Counted from the stretch's first letter, positions 1 through 8,441 are shown. The stretch is DNA of 64,000 bases from Streptomyces hundungensis (GCF_003627815.1 NZ_CP032698.1:6014001-6078000); one strand, 5' to 3'. The notes: generated from the letters alone by a model not told the origin. Numbers and translations: made by a program.

Positions 1-1330
1 ACAGATCACGGGGATGCGTGTCGTCGCGTACGCCCGGCAACAGCGCCGAGACCAGCGACCGGCAACTGCCCGGGGCCGCCCCCGCATCGGCGTCCGCGGC
101 GGCGCACTCGGCGGCGACGGTGTTGGCGTACAGCAGGTCCCGCGGCTCCTGGGGTACGAGGCCGACCTCGCGGATCAGTTCGGCCGGCGGGGTGCGGTGG
201 GGGGTGCGGCCGCCCACGGTGACCGAGCCCGTGGTGGGCTCGACCATGCCGACGAGGGTGTTGAGGAGGGTGGACTTCCCGGCGCCGTTGCGGCCCATCA
301 GGGCGATGATCTCGCCCGGGGCGACCGTGAGGTCCACCCGGCGCAGCGCCTCCACGCGGCCGCGGCGTACGCCCAGGGCGGTGGCGGTCGCCGTGCCGGT
401 GGGGGCGGGGGGCGTCTGCGGGCGGCGGAAGAAGCGGGTCAGCGTGCGGGGTGCCGCGGCGCGGGGGCGGGGTTCGGCGGGCCGGGCTTCAGTGCGGGGT
501 TCGGCGGCGACCCGGGTGGAGAGTTCGGTGCGCAGGGGGCCTGATCTGCGGCGGGCGTCGCGTACCGAGAGGGGGAGGGGGGTCCAGCCCGCCAGGTGGC
601 CCAGGGCCACCACCGGGGGGTGGACGGGGGAGACCTTCATGATGTCGGCGGGGGTGCCCATCATCGGGGGCGCGCCGGGGGAGGGGAGGAGGACCACCTG
701 GTCCGCGTACTGGACCACCCGCTCCAGGCGGTGCTCGGCCAGCAGCACCGTCGTGCCCAGGTCGTGGACGAGGCGCTGGAGGACCGACAGGACGTCCTCC
801 GCGGCGGCCGGGTCCAGGGCCGACGTCGGCTCGTCCAGGACCAGCACCTTCGGATGCGGAGTGAGGACCGACCCGATCGCGACCCGCTGCTGCTGGCCGC
901 CGGAGAGCGTGGCGATGGGCCGGTCGCGCAGCTCCGCGAGGCCCAGCAGATCCAGGGTCTCCTCGACCCGGCGGCGCATCACGGCCGGGGCGAGCCCCAA
1001 CGACTCCATTCCGTAGGCGAGTTCGTCCTCCACGGTGTCGGTGACGAAGTGGGCGAGCGGATCCTGACCCACCGTGCCGACCAGGTCGGCGAGTTCGCGC
1101 GGCTTGTGGGTGCGGGTGTCGCGGCCGTCGACGGTGACGCGGCCGCGCAAGGTGCCGCCGGTGAAGTGCGGGACGAGTCCGCTGACCGTACCGAGCAGCG
1201 TCGACTTGCCGACCCCGGACGGACCGACGAGCAGGACCAACTCCCCTTCGGGGATGGCCAGTTCGACGTCGCGCACGGTCGCCTCGTCGGCGCCGTCGTA
1301 GGTGACCGACACGTTCTCGAACCGGATCAC
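1..1330 (-). CDS. ECF-type ABC transporter, duplicated ATP-binding protein (3' end outside window)
   Basis: Energy-coupling ATPase of an ECF vitamin or metal importer, working on the cytoplasmic face with the T component encoded just upstream. Reading back from a GTG at 1330 gives VIRFENVSVTYDG, then Walker A GPSGVGKST, signature LSGGQQQR and Walker B VLVLDEPTSALD. After a linker of about 80 residues rich in Arg, Pro and Ala, a second nucleotide-binding domain starts, with Walker A MGRNGAGKST. The second domain runs off the window, so about 440 residues are visible. Two ATPase domains in one chain is the fused CbiO/EcfAA' arrangement. The GTG overlaps the stop of the T component (GTGA), which implies translational coupling. 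The S component is not in view and may lie beyond position 1. Substrate is unknown from this gene alone; the context points to cobalamin or cobalt. Confidence 0.9.
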   Translation of the reverse strand, partial: MIRFENVSVTYDGADEATVRDVELAIPEGELVLLVGPSGVGKSTLLGTVSGLVPHFTGGTLRGRVTVDGRDTRTHKPRELADLVGTVGQDPLAHFVTDTVEDELAYGMESLGLAPAVMRRRVEETLDLLGLAELRDRPIATLSGGQQQRVAIGSVLTPHPKVLVLDEPTSALDPAAAEDVLSVLQRLVHDLGTTVLLAEHRLERVVQYADQVVLLPSPGAPPMMGTPADIMKVSPVHPPVVALGHLAGWTPLPLSVRDARRRSGPLRTELSTRVAAEPRTEARPAEPRPRAAAPRTLTRFFRRPQTPPAPTGTATATALGVRRGRVEALRRVDLTVAPGEIIALMGRNGAGKSTLLNTLVGMVEPTTGSVTVGGRTPHRTPPAELIREVGLVPQEPRDLLYANTVAAECAAADADAGAAPGSCRSLVSALLPGVRDDTHPRDL

Positions 1331-2529
1331 GGGGATTCCTTCGGTGGTACGGGTGCGACGAACGCCGGGAGCAGACCGGCGAGCAGCGACAGCGCCGGCC
1401 ACAGCGGCAGGCTCGGTGCGGCCAGGGGTACGACCCCGAGGGTGAGCGCCTCGGGAGCGTACGTACCGGTCCACAGGAGCAGCCCGGCGACCGCGACCCC
1501 GGACCCGGCCACCAGCCAGGACCGGACGCCCCAGCGGTCGGGCCGGTAGCGGGTACGCAGCTGGCGGCGGCCTCCGAGACGGAGCCCGGCCAGGGAGGCG
1601 AGCACCCCACCGGCCAGCACGGGAAGGCCGTACCCGGCGCCTTCGGAGGCGAGCAGTCCATACGTTCCCGCGCACACGCCCAACAGTCCGCCGAGCGTGA
1701 GGACGGTGGTGGTCAGGCGGACGGGGGCGGGGACCTGGGCGGTGCGGCCGTAGCCCCGTGCGTCCATCGAGGCGGCCACCGCGACCGAACGTTCCAGGGC
1801 GCCTTCGAGGACCGGCAGGCCGATCTGGGCGATGGCCCGGAGGCCCCCGGTGGGGCGGCCGCGCAGCCTTCGCGCGGTCCGCAGCCGTACGACGTCGGCG
1901 ACCATGTTCGGCGCGAACGTCATGGCGACGACCACGGCGACGCCGGCCTCGTACAGGGCGCCGGGCAGCGACTTGAGGAGACGGGCGGGGTTGGCGAGCG
2001 CGTTCGCCGCGCCCACGCAGATCAGCAGGGTGGCGAGGCGCGCGCCGTCGTACAGGGCGAACAGCATCCCCTCGGCGGTGACCCGGCCGCCGACGCGGAT
2101 GCCCTTCGCCCAGTCGGGAAGCGGGAGTTGGGGGAGCGTGAACAGGGTGTGGCTGCCGGGGATCGGCGAGCCGAGGACCACGTTGAACGCGAGACGGATG
2201 CCGACGACGAACAGCCCGATCTTGATGAAGGCGGTGTACGAGCGGGCCCAGGGGGCGTCGGTTTTGCGGGCGGCCACGACATAACCGGCGACGCCGACGA
2301 GGAGGCCGAGCAGGAGCGGATTGTTCGTCCTCGAAGCGGCCGTGGCCAGACCCAGCGCCCAGAGCCACCAGGCGCCGGGGTGCACGGCATTGCTCCGGCT
2401 CGCTTCGGGGGCGGCCAGCCGCCGGCTGGGCCTGCGCCGCGGCGCCGCGGCCTCCCGAGCGGGCGTTCCCGTTTCCCGAGCCGGCCTTCCCGTTGTCCGA
2501 GCGGGCGCCCCCGGTTCCTGAGCGAACAT
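1327..2529 (-). CDS. ECF transporter T component (CbiQ/EcfT family membrane protein)
   Basis: Transmembrane coupling protein of an ECF importer, about 400 residues. The first 55 residues are a low-complexity Arg/Pro/Ala/Gly cytoplasmic tail, longer than in typical EcfT proteins. A hydrophobic region follows (WWLWALGLATAAS onward), then the cytoplasmic coupling region with the Ala-Arg-Gly type motif in ASMDARGYGR, and further membrane segments up to the C-terminus. Start ATG at 2529 is chosen because it lies 8 bases after the stop of the preceding gene and opens the first plausible stretch; the longer upstream frame is out-of-frame coding of that gene. It is co-transcribed with the double ATPase (4-base overlap) and the two secreted proteins upstream. 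Family assignment is firm, substrate is not. Confidence 0.85.
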   Translation of the reverse strand: MFAQEPGAPARTTGRPARETGTPAREAAAPRRRPSRRLAAPEASRSNAVHPGAWWLWALGLATAASRTNNPLLLGLLVGVAGYVVAARKTDAPWARSYTAFIKIGLFVVGIRLAFNVVLGSPIPGSHTLFTLPQLPLPDWAKGIRVGGRVTAEGMLFALYDGARLATLLICVGAANALANPARLLKSLPGALYEAGVAVVVAMTFAPNMVADVVRLRTARRLRGRPTGGLRAIAQIGLPVLEGALERSVAVAASMDARGYGRTAQVPAPVRLTTTVLTLGGLLGVCAGTYGLLASEGAGYGLPVLAGGVLASLAGLRLGGRRQLRTRYRPDRWGVRSWLVAGSGVAVAGLLLWTGTYAPEALTLGVVPLAAPSLPLWPALSLLAGLLPAFVAPVPPKESP

Positions 2530-2537
2530 TCCCGGCG

Positions 2538-3179
2538 TCAGTTCCTGCGGCGGCGGGCTTGCCAGATCGCGGCCGCGCCCAGGGCCAACACCGCGGCGAC
2601 TCCGGCCAGCAGGCCGACCGAGGGGCCGCTGTCGTGCCCGGTGTTCGCGGGCTCGGCCTTCGGCGCCGACGGGTCGGCCACCTGCTCGCCACAGCCCGTG
2701 CGCGGATAGCCGCCGATCGCGCACAGCAGGGCCGCGCTGTTGTAGCGCAGCGGCTTGGCCACGGCGGCGAGCGCGTCCGCGGTGGTGGCATCCGGCGGGA
2801 CCTGGGCGCAGGCGTTGCGCGCGGCGGGCGGGGTCTCGCCCGGGGTGGCGTCCTCGGGCGTGCCGAAGTCGATGACGAGCGCGACCCGCTTCGTGCCGTC
2901 CTTGGTCGGCGTCGTACCGCACACCGCCTCGAAGGAGGGCGCCGTACGCGGCTGGGAGGCGTCCCTGGAGTCCGCGCTCACCGCGAAACGGAAGCCCTGC
3001 ACCGAGCCGTCGCCGGGGTGCGCGGACGCCGGGCCCTGGGTGGCGTACGTCCACGCGTCGCCCGCCAGGTCCCAGAACGCCCAGTACCGGTAGCCGGCCG
3101 CCTGCGCCGGTCCCGCGCCGGTGGCGAGGACCACCAGGGCGAGGAGCGGCGCGGCGAACGCGGCGAGTCGCGTCCGCAT
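2538..3179 (-). CDS. Secreted, C-terminally membrane-anchored protein beside an ECF transporter (SCO2322-like)
   Basis: A 213-residue exported protein. Residues 1-27 are a signal peptide (Arg near the N-terminus, Leu/Val/Ala core, cleavage near AQA-AG). The mature part is an extracellular domain of about 140 residues with two to four cysteines and the aromatic stretch YRYWAFWDL..WTY, then a Pro/Gly-rich linker, one membrane helix (VGLLAGVAAVLALGAAAIW) and a basic tail RRRRN that would stop transfer. It overlaps the preceding barrel protein by ATGA and is followed after 8 bases by the T component, so all four genes form one unit. I recall such proteins being named SCO2322 family in Streptomyces. 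I infer it partners the barrel protein outside the membrane, perhaps as the small second domain of a split transcobalamin-like binder; that role is unproven. Confidence 0.75.
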   Translation of the reverse strand: MRTRLAAFAAPLLALVVLATGAGPAQAAGYRYWAFWDLAGDAWTYATQGPASAHPGDGSVQGFRFAVSADSRDASQPRTAPSFEAVCGTTPTKDGTKRVALVIDFGTPEDATPGETPPAARNACAQVPPDATTADALAAVAKPLRYNSAALLCAIGGYPRTGCGEQVADPSAPKAEPANTGHDSGPSVGLLAGVAAVLALGAAAIWQARRRRN

Positions 3180-4420
3180 CACAGCCGCTGGTTCTTCTTG
3201 CGGCCGCTGATCAGGAAGCCGACGCCGATGCCGGCGACCAGGCCGGCGCCGACGATCCACCAGACGGAGATGCCGTCGTCGTCCTTGGAGTGCGACGTCT
3301 GCGCGGAAGGGGTGGAGGTGACCGCGGTCTGCGGCGCCGGGCCCGTGGCGTTGAGGGACGTGACCAGGTTCAGGCCGCCGAAGTTGTTCGGGTCGGCGCC
3401 GGTCGCGTCCGCGGCGAAGACGAGCTGGGCGTAGGCGGCGGGGCCGTTCTCCTTGGCCCAGGCGCCCGCGTTCTTGGCCAGCCAGTCGGCGGACGCCTTC
3501 GCCTGCTGGGTCTGGCCGGCCGCGGCGAGGGCGACCACCGCGTCCGCGGTGTTGCCGAAGTCGGGCTGGTCGGTGGCGCCCGGCATCGCCGACTTCAGGA
3601 ACCCGGTCGGGGCCAGCGTCTTGGCGAGGTAGGCGGATCCGTTGTGCGCGGCCTGCTCGGGGGTGGTGGCCCTCTCGCAGGCGGTGCCCTTGGCGTCGGC
3701 CGGGCCCGCGCCGGCGGTGAGGCCCTTGCCGAGCGCGCCGGTCACGGCGGCGGCGGTGGCGTCCGCGTTGGCGTACAGCTTCTGCGTCTTGGGGTCCGGC
3801 TGGAAGGCGAAGGCGCCCGGGCCGGCGGGGTCGTCGCAGGGCAGGGCGAAGGTGAGCAGCGCGTCGAAGGGGGTCTTGCCGCCCTTGGCCGACTTCACGT
3901 CGGCGGGCTTCTCGCCCGCGGCGGCGAGCGCGCCGACCACGATGGCCGTGGAGTTGGAGTCGCTGCCGCCCATGCCCGGGGTGTACGGCCAGCCGCCGTC
4001 GTCCTGCTGGACCGACTTCAGCCAGCTGACGCCCTTCTTGATGGCGTCGGCGTGACCCCCGACCGCGACGAACGCCTGCACCGCGGCGGCGGTGGCGTTG
4101 GTGTCGAGCTTCTTCGGGTCGCACGCCGTGGCGGTGTCCGCGCGGAACGACGTGAACGAGCCGTCCGCGCACTGCTGCCCGGCCAGCCAGGCGATGGCCT
4201 GCTCGGCGGGCTTGACGTTGGTCTTCTCCTGGGCGAGGAAGGCGAGGGACTGCCGGAAGACGCCGTCGAACTGGGGGTCCTTCGTGCCGTACAGGCCCGG
4301 CGGGAGCGCCGCGGGGGAGGGCGTGCCGTCGGCGAATGCCGCCGGGGCGGCACCGCCCAGGACGGCGGTGGCGGCGGCGAGCGCGGCGGTGAGCGCTGCG
4401 GCGCTGCGGCGTACGGTCAT
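3179..4420 (-). CDS. Exported alpha/alpha-barrel protein with prenyltransferase/squalene-cyclase type repeats, possible vitamin B12 binder
   Basis: A 413-residue secreted protein. Residues 1-30 form a signal peptide (AAPAAFA cleavage region). Residues 35-345 contain repeated helical hairpins with QDDGGW, ADGSF and DSNSTA-type turns, the signature of the alpha6/alpha6 barrel shared by terpene cyclases, prenyltransferases and the alpha domain of intrinsic factor/transcobalamin. A Ser/Thr linker, a membrane helix (WWIVGAGLVAGIGVGFLIS) and a basic tail RKKNQRL anchor it. No catalytic Asp motif of terpene cyclases is visible, so an enzyme role is unlikely. It is first in an operon with an ECF importer, which suggests extracellular ligand capture; intrinsic factor-like barrels bind cobalamin in animals. 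The 300-base leader may be a control region. The fold is fairly sure, the B12 function is inference. Confidence 0.8.
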   Translation of the reverse strand: MTVRRSAAALTAALAAATAVLGGAAPAAFADGTPSPAALPPGLYGTKDPQFDGVFRQSLAFLAQEKTNVKPAEQAIAWLAGQQCADGSFTSFRADTATACDPKKLDTNATAAAVQAFVAVGGHADAIKKGVSWLKSVQQDDGGWPYTPGMGGSDSNSTAIVVGALAAAGEKPADVKSAKGGKTPFDALLTFALPCDDPAGPGAFAFQPDPKTQKLYANADATAAAVTGALGKGLTAGAGPADAKGTACERATTPEQAAHNGSAYLAKTLAPTGFLKSAMPGATDQPDFGNTADAVVALAAAGQTQQAKASADWLAKNAGAWAKENGPAAYAQLVFAADATGADPNNFGGLNLVTSLNATGPAPQTAVTSTPSAQTSHSKDDDGISVWWIVGAGLVAGIGVGFLISGRKKNQRL

Positions 4421-4582
4421 GGCGGGCGGTGCCTCTCCTGCGGTGGAGCGCGGGCACGGGCGCGCTGCACCCGGCTCTGCTCCGTATGCCTCGACGGTGC
4501 GGGGTCACCTGCGGTGTGCGGGTGACGGTGAGCCTGTCATGCGGTGACGGGGCGTTCCGCGGTCGCCGTGGTGGGCGGCGTT

Positions 4583-4655
4583 ACGGATCGCCTCTGCTCG
4601 GGCTGAGCCGAGATCTCGGCGCCGGGATTGCCCCGGCTTCCCCCCGTACGGGCAC
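4583..4655 (-). promoter_or_regulatory. Structured leader before the ECF operon, weak cobalamin-riboswitch-like core
   Basis: On the minus strand the leader holds a hairpin CCCGTACGGG followed by GGGGAAGCC, then a stem-loop GCCGGGGCAATCCCGGC, resembling the GGGAA-CCGGUG-CCGG core of cobalamin riboswitches. A perfect 14-base palindrome GCCGAGATCTCGGC (4607-4620) follows. The usual CCGCxACTGT and B12-box (GCCAGGAGACCTGCC-like) segments are not clearly present, so this may be a diverged switch, an operator, or neither. Confidence 0.25.
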
Positions 4656-4734
4656 GACGACGACCCACCCACCCTACCCGCCCCCCTTCCACCCCGATCC
4701 CCCCGGGGACACGCCCCCCGAGACCCCTTGTCCC

Positions 4735-4868
4735 GCGCAGTTCCCCGCGCCCCCATGAAACCCGCCTTCGTGTGCGGACCGTGCCCGCTTCTCGCGCAGT
4801 TCCCCGCGCCCCTGGCAGTACTCGTGCTGGCCCGCGTGAGGGTTGGTCGCGCAGTTCCCCGCGCCCCT
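4735..4868 (+). repeat. Array of three short Streptomyces intergenic repeats (core GCGCAGTTCCCCGCGCCCCT)
   Basis: Three copies of a 20-base core begin at 4735, 4794 and 4849, spaced 59 and 55 bases. Each is preceded by a degenerate CCCGC-TTCG-GCGGGCCGTG-type stretch, so the repeating unit is about 57 bases. The array lies in the 667-base space between the barrel-protein gene and the MBL hydrolase, where I see no gene. Confidence 0.8.
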
Positions 4869-4961
4869 TAACTACTCGGCGCTGGCCAGCACCTCAGCCC
4901 GTCCGGCGATTGAGGACGAGCGCCCTTAAGGCGCGAACGGGGTCTGGGGCGGAGCCCCAGG
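4849..4961 (+). repeat. 113-base composite repeat, near-identical copy at 20811-20923
   Basis: Consists of the 20-base core, a GCTCGGCGCTGGCCAGCACC-like link, then CAGCCCGTCCGGCGATTGAG and a hairpin CTGGGGCGGAGCCCCAG. Only about five positions differ from the copy at 20811-20923. A further copy of the terminal hairpin is at 5016-5041. The hairpin could end transcription from either side. Confidence 0.75.
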
Positions 4962-5087
4962 AGGCCCGGGCCATCCAACCCTGCGCCTACGGGCGGGTGG
5001 GTGGGGAAGGTGCCTTGGGGTCTGGGGCGGAGCCCCAGGGAGCCGGGCTGTCCAACGGGCGGGTGGGTGGGCAAACGGGCCCCGGGG

Positions 5088-6140
5088 CTACACGGCGTGG
5101 TAGCGCGCCGGGCTGCCACCCACCCGCACGACGCGGCCCAGTTTCTCCAGGCGCCGCACATGCGCCTCCGCCTCCGACACCGCAATCGTCCGCGACCCGT
5201 CCGGAATCTGCCCCCAGGGCCGGTTCCACTCCATGCGTTCCGCCAGCTCCCACGGCGTGAGCGGTGCGGAAAGGAGGGAAAGGAGCCCCGCCAGCCGCTC
5301 CTCGTGGTGCGCCAGCAACTCCCGCACCCGCACCCCCGGTTCGGCGAACGCGTGCTGATGCGCGGGCAGCACCTCGGCCACCCCGAGCCGGCCGACGCGT
5401 TCGAGGGAGTCGAGGTAGTCGCCGAGCGGGTCGGTGGACTCGCCGTCGTCGGGGTCCTCGTACAGGCCGATGTGCGGCGTGATGCCGGGCAGCAGATGGT
5501 CCCCACTGAACAGCCGCCCGTGGCCCGGGAGTTGGGAGGGGTGCGCCTCCTCCAGGTGCAGGCAGACATGGCCCGGCGTATGCCCCGGCGTCCAGATCGC
5601 GCGCAGTCGGCGCCCGGCCAGCGGCAGCAGGTCACCCGGCACGATCTCGCGGTCCGGCAGCGCGGCCCGCAGCCCGGGCAGAGTGCGCGCACGGCCGGAC
5701 GCGCGGGCCTGCCGCAGCGGGGCGATGTGCTCGTCGGGCGCGCCGACCGCGGTGAGTTTGGCGCACAAGTAGTCCAGCCAGACGCCCGGTTGGGCCTCCC
5801 GGGTGCGGCGTACGACGGCCGCGTCGGCCGCGTGCATCGCGATCCACGCGCCGGAGGCCTCCCTGACCTGGCCGGAGAGCCCGTGGTGGTCGGGGTGGTG
5901 GTGGGTGATGACCACCCCGTGCACGGCGGAGACGTCCGTACCGAGGGCGCGCAGTCCCGCGGTCAGGGTGTTCCAGGAGGCGGGGTCGTCCCAGCCGGTG
6001 TCGATGAGTACCGGGCCCCGGTCCGTGTCGACGAGGTGCACCAGGGTGTGCCCGAGCGGGTTGTCCGGGATCGGCACCTTGATGGAGTGGACCCCGCCCC
6101 CGTGGTCGCTCACCTGAGGCGCGGCTGGCTCCTGCGGCAT
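5088..6140 (-). CDS. MBL-fold metallo-hydrolase
   Basis: A 350-residue metallo-beta-lactamase-fold hydrolase, cytoplasmic (no signal peptide). The metal site motif HHHPDH is at residues 80-85, preceded by LIDTGWDD; a second metal His lies in GHTPGH, with a metal Asp in FSGDHLLPG and a late His in LPAHQHAF. The C-terminal 70 residues (ERMEWNRPWGQ..EAHVRRLEKLGRV) look like the winged-helix tail of the LACTB2/glyoxalase II-like subgroup. Such enzymes often hydrolyse thioesters. A KstR box lies 80 bases upstream (6220-6233) and the gene diverges from the aldehyde dehydrogenase, so a role in acyl-CoA or lipid catabolism is plausible. The exact substrate cannot be told. Confidence 0.85.
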   Translation of the reverse strand: MPQEPAAPQVSDHGGGVHSIKVPIPDNPLGHTLVHLVDTDRGPVLIDTGWDDPASWNTLTAGLRALGTDVSAVHGVVITHHHPDHHGLSGQVREASGAWIAMHAADAAVVRRTREAQPGVWLDYLCAKLTAVGAPDEHIAPLRQARASGRARTLPGLRAALPDREIVPGDLLPLAGRRLRAIWTPGHTPGHVCLHLEEAHPSQLPGHGRLFSGDHLLPGITPHIGLYEDPDDGESTDPLGDYLDSLERVGRLGVAEVLPAHQHAFAEPGVRVRELLAHHEERLAGLLSLLSAPLTPWELAERMEWNRPWGQIPDGSRTIAVSEAEAHVRRLEKLGRVVRVGGSPARYHAV

Positions 6141-6219
6141 GGAGTCCTCGTCTCTCCGGGGCTCGCGGCGGGACCCCAGGGGTGCGTGTCCGGCGGCCCG
6201 CCCTCCCGGTCACTATAAC

Positions 6220-6233
6220 TAGAACCGGTTTCA
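6220..6233. promoter_or_regulatory. KstR-type operator, TAGAACCGGTTTCA
   Basis: Matches the mycobacterial KstR consensus TnnAACnnGTTnnA at every fixed base. It lies between the divergent MBL hydrolase (start 6140) and aldehyde dehydrogenase (start 6426), and could serve the former. Confidence 0.7.
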
Positions 6234-6322
6234 ATCCACGCCCCGATCACACAACTGCCCCGGCCGGACCCCTCATTGACCGCTCCCGCCCCGGCCCCGC
6301 TCCACCCGTGGACTCCTGCAAC

Positions 6323-6336
6323 TAGAACTGGTATCA
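6323..6336. promoter_or_regulatory. KstR-type operator, TAGAACTGGTATCA
   Basis: Second box in the same divergent region, 90 bases before the aldehyde dehydrogenase start. It fits TnnAACnnGTTnnA with one change (GTA for GTT). A further AGTTCT follows immediately. Confidence 0.6.
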
Positions 6337-6425
6337 GTTCTGGGGAGGGGGCCCGCCCCGCACATCCCGCACCGCACCCGCACGTCCAGGCAGCAGCCAA
6401 GCCCGCGCCGCAGGAGGCACCCGGC

Positions 6426-7886
6426 ATGACCGAGCTCGTGGAACACGGACAGCTTTTCATCGGCGGGGAGTTGACCGACCCCCTCGGCTCCGACGTCATC
6501 GAGGTGATCTCGCCCCACACCGAGCAGGTCATCGGCCGCGTCCCGCACGCCTGCCGGGCGGATGTGGACCGTGCCGTGGCCGCCGCCCGCACGGCATTCG
6601 ACACGGGCCCCTGGGCGCGGGCCACACCCGAGGAGCGCATCGAGGTGGTGTCCCGCATCAAGGACGCGATCCTCGCGCGGCACGAGGAGATCGCCCGTTG
6701 CATCAGCGCGCAGAACGGCTCCCCGTACTCCTGGAGCGTGCTCGCCCAGGCGCTCGGCGCGATGATGGTGTGGGATTCCGCCATTACCGTAGCCCGCCGA
6801 TTCCCTTACGAGGAGCGGCGGTCGGGTGCGCTCGGCCCCCTGCTGGTGCGGCGCGAACCGGTCGGGGTGGTGGCCGCCGTGGTGCCGTGGAACGTGCCGC
6901 AGTTCGTGGCCGCCGCCAAGCTGGGGCCCGCGCTGCTCACCGGCTGCTCGGTGATCCTCAAGCCGTCCCCCGAAACCCCCCTGGACGCCTACATCCTGGG
7001 TGAGATCGCCGCCGAGGCCGGGCTCCCGGAGGGCGTGCTCTCCATCCTGCCCGCGGACCGCGAGGTCAGTGAATACCTCGTCGGGCACCCCGGCGTCGAC
7101 AAGGTGTCCTTCACCGGGTCCGTCGCGGCCGGCAAGCGCGTGATGGAGGTCGCCGCGCGCAACCTGACCCGGGTCACCCTGGAGCTGGGCGGCAAGTCCG
7201 CGGCGGTGATCCTGCCCGACGCGGACCTGGAGACGACGGTGGCGGGCGTGGCCTCGGCCGCCTGGATGAACAACGGGCAGGCCTGTGTGGCCCAGACCCG
7301 CATCCTGGCGCCGCGCGCCCGTTACGAGGAGTTCGCGGAGGCGTTCGCGGCGGCGGCGGGGGCGCTGGTCGTCGGGGACCCGCTGGACCCGGCCACCCAG
7401 GTCGGCCCGCTGGTCGCCGAGCGGCAGCGGCAGCGCTCGCTCGACTACATCCGCATCGGCCAGGAGGAGGGCGCCAAGATCCTCAGCGGCGGCGGGCGTC
7501 CGGCCGGTCTGGAGCGGGGCTGGTACGTGGAGCCCACCCTCTTCGGCGGGGTCGACAACACGATGCGCATCGCCCGGGAGGAGATCTTCGGGCCGGTCAT
7601 CTGCCTCCTGCCGTACGGGGACGAGGCGGAGGCGCTCGGAATCGCCAACGACTCCGAGTACGGGCTCAGCGGCAGCGTGTGGACCGGGGACGTGGAGCAC
7701 GGCATCGACTTCGGGCGCCGGGTGCGCACCGGCACCTTCAACGTCAACACCTTCAGCCTGGACATGCTGGGCCCGTTCGGTGGCTACAAGTCCTCCGGTC
7801 TCGGCCGGGAGTTCGGGCCCGAGGGCTTCGGGGAGTACCTGGAGCACAAGATGATCCACCTGCCCGCCGGCCACGGGGGCGAGTGA
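6426..7886 (+). CDS. NAD(P)-dependent aldehyde dehydrogenase, Rv0768 (AldA)-like
   Basis: Oxidises an aldehyde to an acid in the cytoplasm. 486 residues, the usual family length. Cofactor and active-site elements are all present: PWNVPQ, KPSPETPL, FTGSVAAGK, general base Glu253 in LELGGKS, nucleophile Cys287 in NNGQACVAQT, and the EEIFGPV motif. The ATG at 6426 is preceded by AGGAGG (6411); an upstream frame extension lacks family similarity and is rejected. It overlaps the ferredoxin gene by one base. Two KstR boxes lie upstream. In Mycobacterium tuberculosis the similar aldA (Rv0768) sits by a ferredoxin and cytochromes P450 in a KstR-controlled region, so oxidation of a P450-generated sterol side-chain aldehyde is a reasonable guess. 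Confidence 0.93.
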   Translation: MTELVEHGQLFIGGELTDPLGSDVIEVISPHTEQVIGRVPHACRADVDRAVAAARTAFDTGPWARATPEERIEVVSRIKDAILARHEEIARCISAQNGSPYSWSVLAQALGAMMVWDSAITVARRFPYEERRSGALGPLLVRREPVGVVAAVVPWNVPQFVAAAKLGPALLTGCSVILKPSPETPLDAYILGEIAAEAGLPEGVLSILPADREVSEYLVGHPGVDKVSFTGSVAAGKRVMEVAARNLTRVTLELGGKSAAVILPDADLETTVAGVASAAWMNNGQACVAQTRILAPRARYEEFAEAFAAAAGALVVGDPLDPATQVGPLVAERQRQRSLDYIRIGQEEGAKILSGGGRPAGLERGWYVEPTLFGGVDNTMRIAREEIFGPVICLLPYGDEAEALGIANDSEYGLSGSVWTGDVEHGIDFGRRVRTGTFNVNTFSLDMLGPFGGYKSSGLGREFGPEGFGEYLEHKMIHLPAGHGGE

Positions 7887-8119
7887 TGGGCGACCGCTGG
7901 CACGTGGAGGTCGACCGGAGTGTGTGCATCGGCTCCGGCATGTGTGTGAACCACGCCCCCGCCGCGTTCGAGCTCGACTCCGCACGGCAGTCCCAGCCGC
8001 GCGAGCCCGACACCGACGCGGGCGAACAGGTCCTGGCCGCGGCCGAGGGCTGCCCCGTGGAGGCCATCCTGATCACCCTCCTCGGCTCCGGCGAAACCGT
8101 CTTCCCACCCGAGGACTAA
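7886..8119 (+). CDS. Ferredoxin, [3Fe-4S] type
   Basis: A 77-residue electron carrier. Only three cluster cysteines are present: Cys14 and Cys20 (CIGSGMC, with Gly17 where a fourth Cys would be in a 4Fe-4S protein) and Cys56 in GCPVEAI. This is the pattern of small ferredoxins that feed cytochromes P450 in actinobacteria. The ATG overlaps the final A of the aldehyde dehydrogenase stop, so the two are translationally coupled. No P450 or ferredoxin reductase is in the window, so its partner is elsewhere. The KstR boxes upstream of the operon suggest steroid-ring or side-chain hydroxylation. Confidence 0.92.
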   Translation: MGDRWHVEVDRSVCIGSGMCVNHAPAAFELDSARQSQPREPDTDAGEQVLAAAEGCPVEAILITLLGSGETVFPPED

Positions 8120-8441
8120 CCCCCCCGGGCCCCCCGCAACCCCCTAGGGGCGCGGGGAACTGCGCGACCAGCCACGCACGGTCCGCGGACGAAGAAGTCG
8201 CCCCCTCCTGGGGCACCGGACCCTCAAGCCCTCTTTCACCTGCGGCCCGGTGGGGGCCGTTCGCGCAGTTCCCCGCGCCCCTAGGGGGTGGGGGGCGGGG
8301 CGGTCATAAGGCGCAGGCCGGCCCCGCGCCCCTGGCAGGGCTGGTGGTTGGCGCGTTCGTGAGGGCGGGCCAGGACCGGGCGCCCCCTGGCGGGGTGGGG
8401 GTCGGCGCGGTCATAAGGCGCAGGCCGACCCGGGCGCGGGG
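8120..8441. repeat. Intergenic region with two opposed 20-base core repeats and a direct repeat
   Basis: No gene seen in these 322 bases. A minus-oriented copy of the AGGGGCGCGGGGAACTGCGC core is at 8146-8165 and a plus-oriented copy at 8263-8282, facing each other. A 20-base direct repeat CGGTCATAAGGCGCAGGCCG is at 8301-8320 and 8408-8427. The region lies between the convergent ferredoxin and kstR-like genes and probably terminates both. Confidence 0.7.

Noticed and set aside
8120..8441. A small gene between ferredoxin and kstR
   Set aside because: No start with ribosome site and the sequence is made of repeats.
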